From assembly GCA_028291405.1 (NCBI GenBank), contig JAQGID010000243.1, forward strand, positions 1 to 38,816: a stretch of 38,816 nucleotides of DNA, read 5' to 3'. Position 1 is the first letter of the stretch. Each line of letters begins with the position of its first letter. A model generated the notes under the pieces. That model was not told the DNA's origin. It was given only the letters and a program-made list of their open reading frames with translations, and made no database searches. Shown in pieces: positions 1-10,575 of this stretch. A program made the translations under genes and the position numbers. This stretch comes from Rhodospirillales bacterium (lineage in GTDB: Bacteria; Pseudomonadota; Alphaproteobacteria; ATCC43930; CGMCC-115725).

Positions 1-437
1 TTGGCGAGCGGCGCCACCATCCCGCCGAGCTTGCCGTTGCGGTCGGTCTTGACGAGCTCGCCGGCGAGCTTGGGCGCCTTGCCGGCCGCCAGCTCGGCGG
101 CGCGGTAGCGCAGCATGAGATGCGGGACGTCGAGGTTGAACTCGTGCGGCGGGACATAGGGGCACTTCGTCATGAAGCACATGTCGCAGAGCGTGCAGGC
201 GTCGACGACTGTCTTGTAGTCGGCCGGCGCCACCGCATCCAATTCGCCGGTCGCCGAGTTGTCGATGAGGTCGAAGAGCCGCGGGAAGGAATCGCAGAGA
301 TTGAAGCAGCGGCGACAGGTATGGCAGATGTCGAAGACGCGATGCATCTCCGCCTCGATCTTCGCCATATCCGTGAAATCGGGGTCCTGCCACGCGATCG
401 CATGGCGCGTCGGGGCTTCGAGACTGCCCTCTGTCAT
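1..437 (-). CDS. (Fe-S)-binding protein of GlpC/HdrD type, N-terminal part
   Basis: Only the first 145 or so residues are in the window; the gene runs off the left edge. The protein starts [16 protein letters not shown] and carries two cysteine groups, [11 protein letters not shown] near residue 40 and [14 protein letters not shown] near residue 80. This is the paired [4Fe-4S] ferredoxin module found at the start of GlpC and heterodisulfide-reductase-like iron-sulfur subunits. Such proteins pass electrons to partner flavo- or haem proteins at the membrane. The ATG at 437 follows an AGG-containing weak ribosome site. It lies downstream of the rubrerythrin gene on the same strand, separated by a hairpin, which suggests a peroxide or redox role, but this is inference. 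The true electron partner is outside the window. No stop occurs in frame up to base 1. Confidence 0.8.
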   Translation of the reverse strand, partial: MTEGSLEAPTRHAIAWQDPDFTDMAKIEAEMHRVFDICHTCRRCFNLCDSFPRLFDLIDNSATGELDAVAPADYKTVVDACTLCDMCFMTKCPYVPPHEFNLDVPHLMLRYRAAELAAGKAPKLAGELVKTDRNGKLGGMVAPLA

Positions 438-501
438 GATCCTACCTGCCGGAAAGAGGATTGGGCATCACCGGAAGCCCCAACCCAGGCTCCAACGAAA
501 C

Positions 502-525
502 GGGGGCGCCGCATGCGACGCCCCC
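502..525 (-). terminator. Hairpin after rubrerythrin gene
   Basis: A 7-bp GC stem (502-508 pairing with 519-525, loop of 10) lies 20 bases past the rubrerythrin stop on the minus strand. It is followed by GTTTCGTTGG, which is only moderately T-rich. It may end or attenuate transcription before the Fe-S gene. Confidence 0.45.
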
Positions 526-544
526 GCCGCGATTCCGAAGCGCC

Positions 545-964
545 TCAGACGAGCGCGTCGAGCGCCTTCTGGAAGCGACCGGCATGCGACTTCTCGGCCT
601 TCGCGAGAGTCTCGAACCAGTCGGCGATCTCATCGAAGCCTTCCTGGCGAGCCGTGCGGGCCATGCCGGGATACATGTCGGTGTACTCATGGGTCTCGCC
701 GGCGACGGCGGCCTTGAGGTTGTTCGACGTGCTGCCGATCGGCAGGCCCGTCGCCGGATCGCCGGTCTCCTCGAGGAACTCGAGATGGCCGTGCGCATGG
801 CCGGTCTCGCCTTCCGCCGTCGAGCGGAATACCGCCGAGACGTCGTTGAAGCCTTCGACGTCGGCCTTCTGGGCGAAATAGAGGTAGCGCCGGTTGGCCT
901 GGCTCTCGCCGGCAAAGGCGTCCTTGAGATTCTGCTCGGTCTTTGAACTCTTCAATGCTGCCAT
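545..964 (-). CDS. Rubrerythrin (di-iron domain only)
   Basis: A 139-residue ferritin-like four-helix protein that binds a di-iron centre and reduces hydrogen peroxide in the cytoplasm. The ligand pattern is visible: E20 in [12 protein letters not shown]53 and H56 in GETGHAH, E90/E93 in GETHEY, and E124 with H127 in AEKSHAGRF. The C-terminal rubredoxin CxxC domain of classical rubrerythrin is absent, so electrons must come from another protein, perhaps the Fe-S protein encoded just downstream. The ATG at 964 has a strong GGAGGAG ribosome site 6 bases upstream. The gene has its own promoter (1042-1070) with an Irr-box-like palindrome next to the -35, so control by iron or haem status through the neighbouring irr gene is likely. 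Confidence 0.92.
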   Translation of the reverse strand: MAALKSSKTEQNLKDAFAGESQANRRYLYFAQKADVEGFNDVSAVFRSTAEGETGHAHGHLEFLEETGDPATGLPIGSTSNNLKAAVAGETHEYTDMYPGMARTARQEGFDEIADWFETLAKAEKSHAGRFQKALDALV

Positions 965-1041
965 GGCTTTCTCCTCCGATGGTCCGTGAGATTGAACTCT
1001 AGGGCGGCGCAGCCGCGGCCGTCACCTGAAACTGTCGATCC

Positions 1042-1070
1042 ATAAGAGCGCGTAGCCGTGGCGCTGTCAA
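1042..1070 (-). promoter_or_regulatory. Sigma-70 promoter of the rubrerythrin gene
   Basis: Read on the minus strand, TTGACA (1070-1065) is followed after exactly 17 bases by TCTTAT (1047-1042). The -35 is a perfect consensus match and the -10 matches 4 of 6. Transcription would start near 1035, about 70 bases before the rubrerythrin ATG. Confidence 0.65.
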
Positions 1071-1073
1071 CAG

Positions 1074-1090
1074 TTTAGAACTATTCAAAA
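1074..1090 (-). promoter_or_regulatory. Irr box (ICE)-like palindrome
   Basis: The plus-strand sequence TTTAGAA-CTA-TTCAAAA is a 7-3-7 inverted repeat with one mismatch. Flanking G and C at 1073 and 1091 also pair. It resembles the iron control element bound by Irr in alphaproteobacteria, TTTAGAA-N3-TTCTAAA as I recall it. It lies 3 bases upstream of the rubrerythrin -35, and the irr gene ends 29 bases to its right. Confidence 0.55.
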
Positions 1091-1119
1091 CGATGTAGTT
1101 GCCGGAACGCCGACGCGCG

Positions 1120-1539
1120 CTACTTCTCGCCGCACAGCCGAATGATGACATCGACGCGGCGAATTGCGGTCCCGTCAGGCGGCGCCGGCAGATCGCCCAC
1201 CGCGACGCTGCTGCCGTCGATGTCGAGAAGCCGCCCGGTATCCTCGAAGAAGAAATGATGGTGGTCGTCGACGTTGGTGTCGAAATACGACCGCCCCGGC
1301 TCGACAACGACCTCGTTGAGGAGTCCCGCTGTCGTGAACTGATGCAGGCAATTGTAGACCGTCGCCAGCGAAACCGCGACCTCGGCCGAGATGGCCTCGC
1401 TGTGCAGCTGCTCCGCCGTCACGTGCCGATTGCCCTTGTCGAACAGCAACCGGGCCAGCGCCAGGCGCTGGCGAGTCGGCCGCAATCCGACCCGCCGCAG
1501 CTGCTCGAGGGCGTTACGGTATGGACGCTCCACCTTCAT
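1120..1539 (-). CDS. irr: Iron response regulator Irr, Fur family
   Basis: A 139-residue Fur-family DNA-binding protein. The winged helix occupies about residues 5-75 (LRPTRQRLALARLL, then SLATVYNCLHQF as recognition helix). It is followed by a dimerisation domain with the Irr-typical triple histidine DDHHHFFFEDTG (H93-H95), the site linked to haem-dependent turnover or release. The N-terminal GCPWHD haem motif of Bradyrhizobium Irr is absent. Irr represses or activates iron and haem genes when haem is low. I place the start at the ATG at 1539 (MKVERPYRNALEQL), because an in-frame start further up at 1581 would precede the probable -10 box. The gene lies between the nitronate-monooxygenase-like gene and rubrerythrin, which carries an Irr-box-like site. 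Confidence 0.88.
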   Translation of the reverse strand: MKVERPYRNALEQLRRVGLRPTRQRLALARLLFDKGNRHVTAEQLHSEAISAEVAVSLATVYNCLHQFTTAGLLNEVVVEPGRSYFDTNVDDHHHFFFEDTGRLLDIDGSSVAVGDLPAPPDGTAIRRVDVIIRLCGEK

Positions 1540-1546
1540 GCACTCG

Positions 1547-1552
1547 CATATA
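1547..1552 (-). promoter_or_regulatory. Probable -10 box of irr
   Basis: TATATG on the minus strand ends 7 bases before the irr ATG at 1539, so the mRNA would begin almost at the start codon. The -35 is poor (TTTATT at 17-base spacing). No Shine-Dalgarno sequence precedes the ATG, which fits a leaderless message. Confidence 0.35.
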
Positions 1553-1565
1553 GGGTAGCTGGCGG

Positions 1566-1600
1566 CAAAAATAAAGGCCAAACGCGCAGCGGCGCTGCGC
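1566..1600 (-). terminator. Intrinsic terminator after nitronate-monooxygenase-like gene
   Basis: A perfect 7-bp stem GCGCAGC/GCTGCGC (1584-1590 with 1594-1600, 3-base loop) is followed on the minus strand by GTTTGGCCTTTATTTTT. It sits about 50 bases past the stop at 1652 and just before the irr promoter, so irr is probably transcribed on its own. Confidence 0.6.
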
Positions 1601-1651
1601 TACCGCTCGCAGCAAGCGCCGGCGACCTCGCATATTGCGCCGAAAAACCGC

Positions 1652-3049
1652 TCAATCGCCGGTGACGAGGCGGCCGACGAGCTCCTTGACGGAGGGCACG
1701 TAGCCGTTGGCGTAGAACGGATCCGTCGCGAAGCGATAGGCGTTGTGGCCGGCGAACATGAGCTGGAAGTCGACGTCGTCGGAGTGGCTGATCGTCTGCA
1801 GCGTCTTCTGGATACAGAAGCTGCGCGGATCGGCCTTCTTGCCCGTCGTCCCGCTCTCGTTCTCCGCCCAGTTCGAGAACTGGCAGGTGCTGAGGCAACC
1901 CATGCAGTTGATCTGGTCGGCGCGGATCTCCTGCGCGCTGTCGGAGGTGACGAAGACGAGCGTCGAGTCCGGCGTGCGAAGCGCCTCGGTATAGCCTTGT
2001 GCGACCCAGCCTTCGGCCCGCTCGCGGTCGTGCGGCGTCAGATAGACGAGGCGGCCGCGGGCGCCAACGCGAAACGCCGCCGCATGGTCGCCGACCGGCT
2101 CGACCGTGAAGGCGACCTGACGCTCCGAGCGCTGCTGCAGATCCCGGAGAAAGGGATTGCGCACGGCCGAGGAGTAGAAGCCGGTCGGGCTGAAGCGGTT
2201 GAGATAGACGTCGCCTTCCTTGAGGCGCAGCAGGCGGCGTTTCCACGCCTCGGAGATTGGGCTTTCCTTGGTCAGCAGCGGCCGCGTGCCGAACTGGAAG
2301 GCGACCGGCCCCAGCTCGGGATTGTCGAGCCATTCCTCCCACTCGCGCAGGTTCCAGACGCCGCCCGCCATGAAGATCGGCGTCTCGTCCAGGCCGAACC
2401 CGCGCATCAGATTGCGCAGCTCGCGGACGCGCGGCAGCGGCGGCTCGGGATGCTCGGGGTCCTCGACGTTCGAGAGACCGTTATGCCCGCCGGCGAGCCA
2501 CGGGTCCTCGTAGACGACGCCGCCGAGCCACTCGCCGAATTTGTGATAGGCGCGCTTCCACAGGGCGCGGAAGGCGCGCGCCGAAGAGACGATCGGGTAG
2601 TAATGCACCCCGTAATGGGCCGCGATCTCCGCGATGCGGTAGGGCATTCCGGCACCGCAGGTGACGCCATGGATCAGGCCCTTGGCGCCCTCGAGGACGC
2701 CGTTGAGGACGCGCTCGGCACCGCCCATCTCCCACAGCACGTTCATGTGGATGCGGCCCTGGCCGTTCGAGCTTTCATAGGCCACGCGGGCCTGGTGAAT
2801 GCCGCCGGCGATGCCGTAGGCGACGAGCTCCTCGTGGCGTTCGCTGCGGGTCTTGCCGTGATAGATCTGCGGGATGTTCTCGCCGGATTGGTCGAAACTG
2901 TCGGCGTTGACGCCGGAGAACGTGCCGACCCCGCCAGCAGCCGCCCAGGCTCCCGAGCTCTCGCCGTTCGATACCGAGATTCCCTTGCCGCCCTCGACGA
3001 GCGGCAGGACCTCGCGTCCCGAGATGATGAGTGGCTTCAGTGCGATCAC
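1652..3049 (-). CDS. Nitronate monooxygenase-like FMN protein with C-terminal Cys cluster
   Basis: A 465-residue TIM-barrel flavoprotein of the nitronate monooxygenase/2-nitropropane dioxygenase family. Evidence is the early GISVSNGESSGAWAAAGGVGT segment, HGVTCGAGMP near residue 130, and the FMN-phosphate region PIFMAGGVWN (225-233) followed by FQFGTRPLLTKES. Family members oxidise nitronates or act as NAD(P)H-linked enoyl reductases; the substrate here is not known. Residues 270-465 form an unusual extension with C382-x2-C385-x3-C389 and a further C412, which could hold an Fe-S cluster. The start is GTG at 3049 with an excellent AGGAGG ribosome site 8 bases upstream. It is flanked by irr and the glycerophosphodiesterase gene. 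Confidence 0.8.
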   Translation of the reverse strand: MIALKPLIISGREVLPLVEGGKGISVSNGESSGAWAAAGGVGTFSGVNADSFDQSGENIPQIYHGKTRSERHEELVAYGIAGGIHQARVAYESSNGQGRIHMNVLWEMGGAERVLNGVLEGAKGLIHGVTCGAGMPYRIAEIAAHYGVHYYPIVSSARAFRALWKRAYHKFGEWLGGVVYEDPWLAGGHNGLSNVEDPEHPEPPLPRVRELRNLMRGFGLDETPIFMAGGVWNLREWEEWLDNPELGPVAFQFGTRPLLTKESPISEAWKRRLLRLKEGDVYLNRFSPTGFYSSAVRNPFLRDLQQRSERQVAFTVEPVGDHAAAFRVGARGRLVYLTPHDRERAEGWVAQGYTEALRTPDSTLVFVTSDSAQEIRADQINCMGCLSTCQFSNWAENESGTTGKKADPRSFCIQKTLQTISHSDDVDFQLMFAGHNAYRFATDPFYANGYVPSVKELVGRLVTGD

Positions 3050-3099
3050 GTGCTACTCCTCCTGCGGTCGGCGGACGGCTTCATCGGCAGCCCACCGTT

Positions 3100-3900
3100 T
3101 TAACCGATGTTATCTGTGGTCGCATCCGCCGTTTGACGAGACCCGCCGTCCGCCAAGCCCTGCAGGATGGCGTCGGGCCGGTCGGTGAAGACGCCGCTCA
3201 CCCCCCAGGCGAGAAGCTCGCGTGCCCGTTCCGGCTGATTGACGGTATAGGCGAGGAGCGGATAGCCGGCATCGATCACCCGGCGCGCCCGCGCATGGTC
3301 GAGGCGGCGCTGATCGCAATTGACGGTGGCCGCGCCGATCGATTCCGCCTGCGCCTGCCAATCGGCCGGCAAGTCGCCGACGAGCAGGCCGCGGGGAAGA
3401 TCTGGCGCGGCGGCCCGGGCCGCCGCGAGCGCCTCGCGCTCGAAGCTAGAGAGGAGGGGCGGCGGCAGCCTTGCCGGCCACTCGCGCCGCACGACCTCGA
3501 CCGCGGCGCGCGCCGTCGCCGCCGCGGCACCCGGCGCAGGCTTGATCTCGATATTGGCGCCGAGTCCCAGCATGGCGAGCAGCGCGATGGCCTCGGACAG
3601 GGAGGGAATGCGCTCGCCGGCGAACGCGGCGCCGAACCAGGCACCGGCGTCGAGCCGGCGCAACGCGGCGAAGGTCAGTTGCGCCGCCTCGCCCGTCCCA
3701 TCGGTCGTCCGGTCGACCCGATCGTCGTGCAGCAGGATGCAGGTCCCATCGGCCGCGAGGCGGACGTCGAACTCGACCCAGGCGACGCCGAGCCCGCCCG
3801 CCGCGCGGAACCCGGCCAGCGTGTTCTCCGGCGCCGCCGCGGCAGCGCCGCGGTGGCCGATGACCGGCGGCAGCGCAAGCGAAAGCGAGCCGCCGGTCAC
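3100..3900 (-). CDS. ugpQ: Glycerophosphodiester phosphodiesterase
   Basis: A 266-residue GDPD-family TIM-barrel enzyme that cleaves glycerophosphodiesters to glycerol-3-phosphate and an alcohol. Metal-binding and catalytic signatures are in place: GHRGAA (H16, R17), PENT, EFDVR (E43, D45) and LLHDD (H58), then NIEIKP in the middle and YTVN and GVFTDRPD near the end. No signal peptide is visible, so it is probably cytoplasmic like UgpQ. The GTG start at 3900 has GAGG 5 bases upstream. It follows pnp by 30 bases and may be the last gene of that transcript. Confidence 0.9.
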   Translation of the reverse strand: MTGGSLSLALPPVIGHRGAAAAAPENTLAGFRAAGGLGVAWVEFDVRLAADGTCILLHDDRVDRTTDGTGEAAQLTFAALRRLDAGAWFGAAFAGERIPSLSEAIALLAMLGLGANIEIKPAPGAAAATARAAVEVVRREWPARLPPPLLSSFEREALAAARAAAPDLPRGLLVGDLPADWQAQAESIGAATVNCDQRRLDHARARRVIDAGYPLLAYTVNQPERARELLAWGVSGVFTDRPDAILQGLADGGSRQTADATTDNIG

Positions 3901-3930
3901 ACTGACCTCAAGCCCGGCGCGAGCCGAGGC

Positions 3931-6063
<2,133 letters not shown>

Positions 6064-6171
6064 TTTCTTTCCTTCCATCAGACACTCGCTTGGACGGCGC
6101 GCCGTGATGGCACGACGACGTCCGGCCCGGACGGCCGCACATCGCGGCAGCACCGGGCTGAATTCACAGTT

Positions 6172-6211
6172 AAAAATGCAGTTGGGCGCACCGGTTCCCC
6201 GGGGCGCCCAA
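6172..6211 (-). terminator. Second rpsO-pnp intergenic hairpin
   Basis: An 8-bp stem TTGGGCGC/GCGCCCAA (6182-6189 with 6204-6211) is followed by CTGCATTTTTA on the minus strand. It lies about 110 bases before the pnp start. It may be a terminator or the structured pnp leader element that RNase III cuts in other bacteria. Confidence 0.5.
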
Positions 6212-6233
6212 GCAACGACGATGTCACCCTAGT

Positions 6234-6270
6234 AAAACCATCGGGCGCGGCATGAATCGCCCGGCGATGG
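6234..6270 (-). terminator. rpsO terminator
   Basis: A hairpin of CCATC and GGGCG paired with CGCCC and GATGG (6238-6270, with a 3-base bulge) starts 10 bases past the rpsO stop. It is followed at once by TTTTA (6237-6233). It is a good intrinsic terminator or attenuator between rpsO and pnp. Confidence 0.6.
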
Positions 6271-6280
6271 TGTGGCGATT

Positions 6281-6550
6281 TCAGCGGCGCAGTCCCAGTC
6301 GTCCGATCAGCGCTTCGTACCGGGCGACGTTCTTGCGCTTGAGATAATCGAGCAAGCTGCGGCGATGGCCGACCATGACGAGCAGGCCGCGCCGCGAATG
6401 AAAATCCTTCTTATGCGTACCGAGATGGTCGGTCAGGTTGCGGATCCGCTCGCTCAAGATTGCGATCTGGACTTCGGCTGAGCCAGTATCGCCGTCCTTG
6501 GCCGCGTAATCGCGAATGACCTCCTGCTTCCGCACGGGGGTAATCGACAT
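6281..6550 (-). CDS. rpsO: 30S ribosomal protein S15
   Basis: An 89-residue S15, the usual length. It binds 16S rRNA at the three-way junction of helices 20-22 early in 30S assembly. Signature segments include [34 protein letters not shown] and [12 protein letters not shown]. It lies 15 bases after truB and ahead of pnp, the usual truB-rpsO-pnp order. Confidence 0.98.
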   Translation of the reverse strand: MSITPVRKQEVIRDYAAKDGDTGSAEVQIAILSERIRNLTDHLGTHKKDFHSRRGLLVMVGHRRSLLDYLKRKNVARYEALIGRLGLRR

Positions 6551-6565
6551 CGGGTCTCTCCAATT

Positions 6566-7492
6566 TTAAAGGTTCAGGACACGCACCGGTCGCAACCCAC
6601 CTGCCGAAATCTCGGTCAGAGCCACCAGCGTCTCGCCGGTGGTGGCGCGAACGACAGCGCCATTTCCGAGTTCGTCTAGCCGCGCCTGATCGACCGCAAG
6701 GAGCGGAACGACCGTTTGACCATGGCGCAAGCGGTGAGCTTCGGCTTCCGTCAGGGCCATCGCCGGGATGTCGTCCAGCGCGGTCTCGATCGGCAGCAGG
6801 TGCTCGAAAACGGCGGCACTATGCCGCAGAGCTTCCAGTTTATCTAGAGAAATCGCGCGCTCCAGCGTGAAGCTGCCCACCGCGAGGCGGCGCAGGGCGG
6901 CGATATGGGCGACCGTCCCAAGAGCCCGGGCGATGTCGCGGCCGAGCGACCGCACATAGACGCCTTTGCCGGTCTCGACCTCGAGCTCGGCATGGTCCGC
7001 GTCGATTACCCTCAGCAGCCGCAGGGCGAAGATCTCGGCGTCACGGGCGGCCAGCTCGACGGTCTCGCCGCGCCGCGCCAGATCATACGCGCGCTCGCCG
7101 GCGAGCTTGAGTGCCGAATAGGCCGGCGGCACCTGCAGGATGCTGCCGGTGAAGCGCGGCAGGATCGCGGCGACCGCCGCCGCGTCGGGCCGCATGTCGC
7201 TGGTCGCGGTGACCTCGCCCTCGGCATCGTCGGTGGCGCGCGCCTCGCCCCAGCGCAGGGTGAAGCGGTAGGTCTTGCGGCCGGCCATCGCCCAGGCGAC
7301 GGTCTTGGTCGCCTCGCCGAGCGCGATCGGCAGGATGCCGGTCGCCAACGGGTCGAGCGTCCCGCCGTGCCCCGCCTTGGCCGCACCGAGCAGATTGCGC
7401 ACGGCGCCGACGGCGCGGCTGGAGCTCATTCCGAAGGGCTTGTCGAGGACCAGCCAGCCGTGGACCGGCGAGCCGCCCTTTCTACGCCCCAT
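6566..7492 (-). CDS. truB: tRNA pseudouridine-55 synthase
   Basis: TruB converts U55 of the tRNA T-loop to pseudouridine. The 308-residue protein starts MGRRKGGSPVHGWLVLDKP, with the catalytic aspartate D47 in GHGGTLDPLATG, the KTYRF strand, and VPPAYSALKLAGERAYDLAR. A C-terminal PUA-like region follows. The start overlaps the end of rbfA by 11 bases, so translation is probably coupled. Confidence 0.97.
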   Translation of the reverse strand: MGRRKGGSPVHGWLVLDKPFGMSSSRAVGAVRNLLGAAKAGHGGTLDPLATGILPIALGEATKTVAWAMAGRKTYRFTLRWGEARATDDAEGEVTATSDMRPDAAAVAAILPRFTGSILQVPPAYSALKLAGERAYDLARRGETVELAARDAEIFALRLLRVIDADHAELEVETGKGVYVRSLGRDIARALGTVAHIAALRRLAVGSFTLERAISLDKLEALRHSAAVFEHLLPIETALDDIPAMALTEAEAHRLRHGQTVVPLLAVDQARLDELGNGAVVRATTGETLVALTEISAGGLRPVRVLNL

Positions 7493-7925
7493 CGTCCTCG
7501 CCGCCGGCCGGCGGCCCCTCGGCCCGTGCGCTTAGAATGTCGCGCTCGACCTCGGGGCGGTGAAGCAATTCCTCGATATGGCTGGCGTGGTCGAAGGAGG
7601 TGTCGAGCGCGAAGCGCAGGCTCGGCACCGAGCGCAGCGTCACCTCGCGGGCGATCAGGCTGCGCAGGAAGCCGGCGGCCCGCTGCAGCGCGGCGATGCG
7701 ATCGGGGGCGTCCTTGCCGCCGAGCGGCATCACGAAAACGGTGGCGCTCTTGAGATCCGGGCTGATGCGAACCTCGGTGACGGTGATCGTCGTGCCTTGC
7801 AGCGCCGGGTCGCGCAGCTCGTCGCGGCCGAGGATCTCGGCCAGCAGGTGGCGCAGCTCCTCGCCGACGCGCAGCTGCCGCTGGCTCGCCGCACGTCCGT
7901 CGCGGCTCTTTTCGGTTTTCTTCAT
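7482..7925 (-). CDS. rbfA: 30S ribosome-binding factor A
   Basis: A 147-residue KH-type cold-shock factor that acts in 16S rRNA 5'-end maturation. Family segments are QRQLRVGEELRHLLAEIL, ITVTEVRISPDLKSATVFV, and the late LRFALDTSFDHASHIEELL. The last 20 or so residues are an acidic, low-complexity tail. It sits 52 bases after infB and overlaps truB. Confidence 0.95.
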   Translation of the reverse strand: MKKTEKSRDGRAASQRQLRVGEELRHLLAEILGRDELRDPALQGTTITVTEVRISPDLKSATVFVMPLGGKDAPDRIAALQRAAGFLRSLIAREVTLRSVPSLRFALDTSFDHASHIEELLHRPEVERDILSARAEGPPAGGEDDGA

Positions 7926-7977
7926 GTCGTCCCCTCGCGCCGCAGCGGCACGAGGAATGCCGGCGGCTGGCGGCGCG

Positions 7978-10575
7978 CTAGAGCACGCGCGCCACCTCCT
8001 CCATCTCGAAGCACTCGATCACGTCGCCGACCTGGACGTCGTGATAGTTCTCGAAGGCCATGCCGCATTCGAAGCCTTCGCGAACCTCGCGGACCTCGTC
8101 CTTGAAGCGCTTCAGCGTCTTGAGGCTGCCCTCGTGGATGACGACGTTGTCGCGCAGCAGCCGGACCTTGGCGCCGCGCTTGACGGTGCCCTCGGTCACC
8201 ATGCAGCCGGCGACCTTGCCGACCTTGGTGATGTTGAAGACCTCGCGGATCGTCGCGTTGCCGAGGAAGCGCTCGCGCTGGATCGGCGTCAGCATGCCGG
8301 TGAGCGCGGCGCGCATGTCGTCGATCACGTCGTAGATGATCGAGTAATAGCGGATCTCGACGCCATCGCGCCGCGCCAGGTCGCGCGCCTGGGGGTTGGC
8401 ACGGACGTTGAAGCCGATGACGACGGCGTTCGACGCCTTGGCGAGGATGATGTCGCTCTCGTTGATGCCGCCGACCGCGGAATGCAGGACGCGGACCGCG
8501 ACCTCCGAGGTCGACAGCTTGGCCATCGAGCCGACGATCGCCTCGAGCGAGCCCTGGACGTCGGATTTGACGAGGACCGGCAGCTCCTTGGTGACCCCCG
8601 CCGCGATCTGCGTGAACATCTGCTCGAGCGTGCCGCGGGCGCCCGCGACATGCGATTCGTCACGGCGGCGGCGCTCGCGGAACTCGGTGACGTCGCGGGC
8701 GCGGCTCTCGCTGTCGACGACCGAGAAATCATCGCCGGCGAGCGGCGCGCCGTTGAGGCCGAGGACCTCGACCGGCAGCGACGGACCGGCCTGCTTGATG
8801 TTGCCGCCCTTGTCGTCGACCAGGGCGCGGACGCGGCCGAACTCCTTGCCGCTGACGAAGATGTCGCCGACCTTCAGCGTGCCGCGCTGGATCAGCACGG
8901 TCGCGACGGCGCCGCGGCCGCGCTCCAGCTTGGCCTCGATGACGGTGCCTTCGGCGGGGCGGTTCGGATTGGCCTTGAGATCGAGCAGCTCGGCCTGCAG
9001 CAGGATCGCTTCCTCGAGCTTGTCGAGGCCGGTCTTCTGGAGGGCCGAGACCTCGACGTCGAGGATCTCGCCGCCCAGCTTCTCGACGACGAGTTCGTGC
9101 TGCAGCAGCTCCTGGCGGACGCGGTCCGGGTTGGCGCCCGGCTTGTCGATCTTGTTGATGGCGACGATGATCGGCACCTGCGCCGCCTTTGCATGGCGGA
9201 TCGCCTCGATCGTCTGCTCCTTGATGCCGTCGTCGGCAGCGACGACCAGGACGACGATGTCGGTGACGTTGGCGCCGCGCGCCCGCATCGCGGTGAAGGC
9301 CTGATGGCCCGGCGTGTCGATGAAGGTGATGCGCGCGCCGCTGTCGAGCTCGACCTGGTAGGCGCCGATATGTTGGGTGATGCCGCCGGCCTCGCCGCTG
9401 ACGACATTGGTGTGGCGCAGCGCATCGAGCAGCGACGTCTTGCCGTGATCGACGTGGCCCATGATAGTGACGACCGGCGGCCGCGATTCCAGCTCGGTGT
9501 CCTCGTCGACCTCGCCGCGCAAGCCGATCTCGACGTCGGCTTCCGCGACGCGCTTCAGCTTGTGGCCGAACTCGGCGACCAGCAGCTCCGCCGTGTCCGC
9601 GTCGAGCACGTGGTTCATCGTCGCCATGACGTCCATGCGCATCAGCGCCTTGATGACGTCGGCGCCGCGCTCGGCCATGCGATTGGCGAGTTCCTGGACG
9701 GTGATGCTCTCGGGGACGACGACCTCGCGGACGATCTTCGTCTGCTCGACGAGATGATGCTGGGCGCGCTGCTTTTCTCGGGCGCGGCGCACCGAGGCGA
9801 GGCTGCGCATCCGCTCGTCGGCGTCGCTGTCGAGAGCCTTGGTGACGGTCAGCTTGCCGCGGCGTCGCGGCTCCTCGCGACGGACCGGGACCGCGACCTT
9901 CTTGACCTCGGGACGCAGACCCGGCCGCTTGGCGGCGGCTTCGTCGTCGACCTCTTCCTCGGCTGCCGGCTTGACCTTGCCGGCGGCGGTCAGCGCCGCG
10001 ACCTTGGCGGCGGCGGCCTTGCCGGCACGCTCGGCCATCTCGCGGCGTGATTCTTCCTCGGTCTTGCGCTTGCTCTCTTCCTCGGACCGGCGCTTGACCT
10101 CCTCGTCGGATTTCGCGCGCAGCTCCTCCTCGGCGCGGCGCTGCTTCTCCTCGGCGGCGCGACGCTCCTCCTCGGCGGCGCGGCGCGCCTCGTCCTCGCG
10201 CTGAGCGTCGACGTCGACGACCGCCTGCTTGCGCGCCTCGGTGTCGGCCTTGATGGCACCTTGCAGCGCGCGAACGCGCCCGGCGCGTTCCTCGGCCGTG
10301 AGCGTCCGCGGCATGATCACCGGACGGCGGATACCCGCCGCCGGCGTCGCCGCGACAGCCGGCCCCGCTTCCTTGGCGACCGGCGCCGTCTCGACCTCGG
10401 CGCCGGGGGCGACGCTGCGCTTTTTGCGCACCTCGACGGTGACGGTCTTCGAGCGCCCATGCGGGAAGCTCTGCCGGACCTGGCCCGTCTCCACCGGCTT
10501 GCGCAATTCGAGCCGCCCGCCTGGACGCGTCAGGCTGAGTGGGCGCTTCTGTTCCTGTTCGTTGCTATCCGTCAT
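7978..10575 (-). CDS. infB: Translation initiation factor IF-2
   Basis: IF-2 is the GTPase that brings initiator tRNA to the 30S subunit and promotes subunit joining. The product is 865 residues. It has a basic/acidic N-terminal extension with a long charged helix rich in EER and RRAEE (about 125-190), an IF2 N-terminal core around VQELANRM (293-300), then the G domain: G1 GHVDHGKT (373-380), DTPGHQAF (420-427) and NKID (474-477). C-terminal IF2 domains follow. The ATG at 10575 overlaps the ylxR stop in ATGA. Confidence 0.98.
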   Translation of the reverse strand: MTDSNEQEQKRPLSLTRPGGRLELRKPVETGQVRQSFPHGRSKTVTVEVRKKRSVAPGAEVETAPVAKEAGPAVAATPAAGIRRPVIMPRTLTAEERAGRVRALQGAIKADTEARKQAVVDVDAQREDEARRAAEEERRAAEEKQRRAEEELRAKSDEEVKRRSEEESKRKTEEESRREMAERAGKAAAAKVAALTAAGKVKPAAEEEVDDEAAAKRPGLRPEVKKVAVPVRREEPRRRGKLTVTKALDSDADERMRSLASVRRAREKQRAQHHLVEQTKIVREVVVPESITVQELANRMAERGADVIKALMRMDVMATMNHVLDADTAELLVAEFGHKLKRVAEADVEIGLRGEVDEDTELESRPPVVTIMGHVDHGKTSLLDALRHTNVVSGEAGGITQHIGAYQVELDSGARITFIDTPGHQAFTAMRARGANVTDIVVLVVAADDGIKEQTIEAIRHAKAAQVPIIVAINKIDKPGANPDRVRQELLQHELVVEKLGGEILDVEVSALQKTGLDKLEEAILLQAELLDLKANPNRPAEGTVIEAKLERGRGAVATVLIQRGTLKVGDIFVSGKEFGRVRALVDDKGGNIKQAGPSLPVEVLGLNGAPLAGDDFSVVDSESRARDVTEFRERRRRDESHVAGARGTLEQMFTQIAAGVTKELPVLVKSDVQGSLEAIVGSMAKLSTSEVAVRVLHSAVGGINESDIILAKASNAVVIGFNVRANPQARDLARRDGVEIRYYSIIYDVIDDMRAALTGMLTPIQRERFLGNATIREVFNITKVGKVAGCMVTEGTVKRGAKVRLLRDNVVIHEGSLKTLKRFKDEVREVREGFECGMAFENYHDVQVGDVIECFEMEEVARVL

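Noticed and set aside
120-881. A 253-codon plus-strand frame at the left edge
   Set aside because: It is antisense to the Fe-S and rubrerythrin genes and has no domain features.
1540-1581. Longer irr start at 1581
   Set aside because: It would lie upstream of the likely -10 box and add a hydrophobic Cys-containing stretch not typical of Irr.
7600-10050. An 816-codon open frame opposite infB and rbfA
   Set aside because: It mirrors infB codons, has a low-complexity composition and shows no recognisable family.
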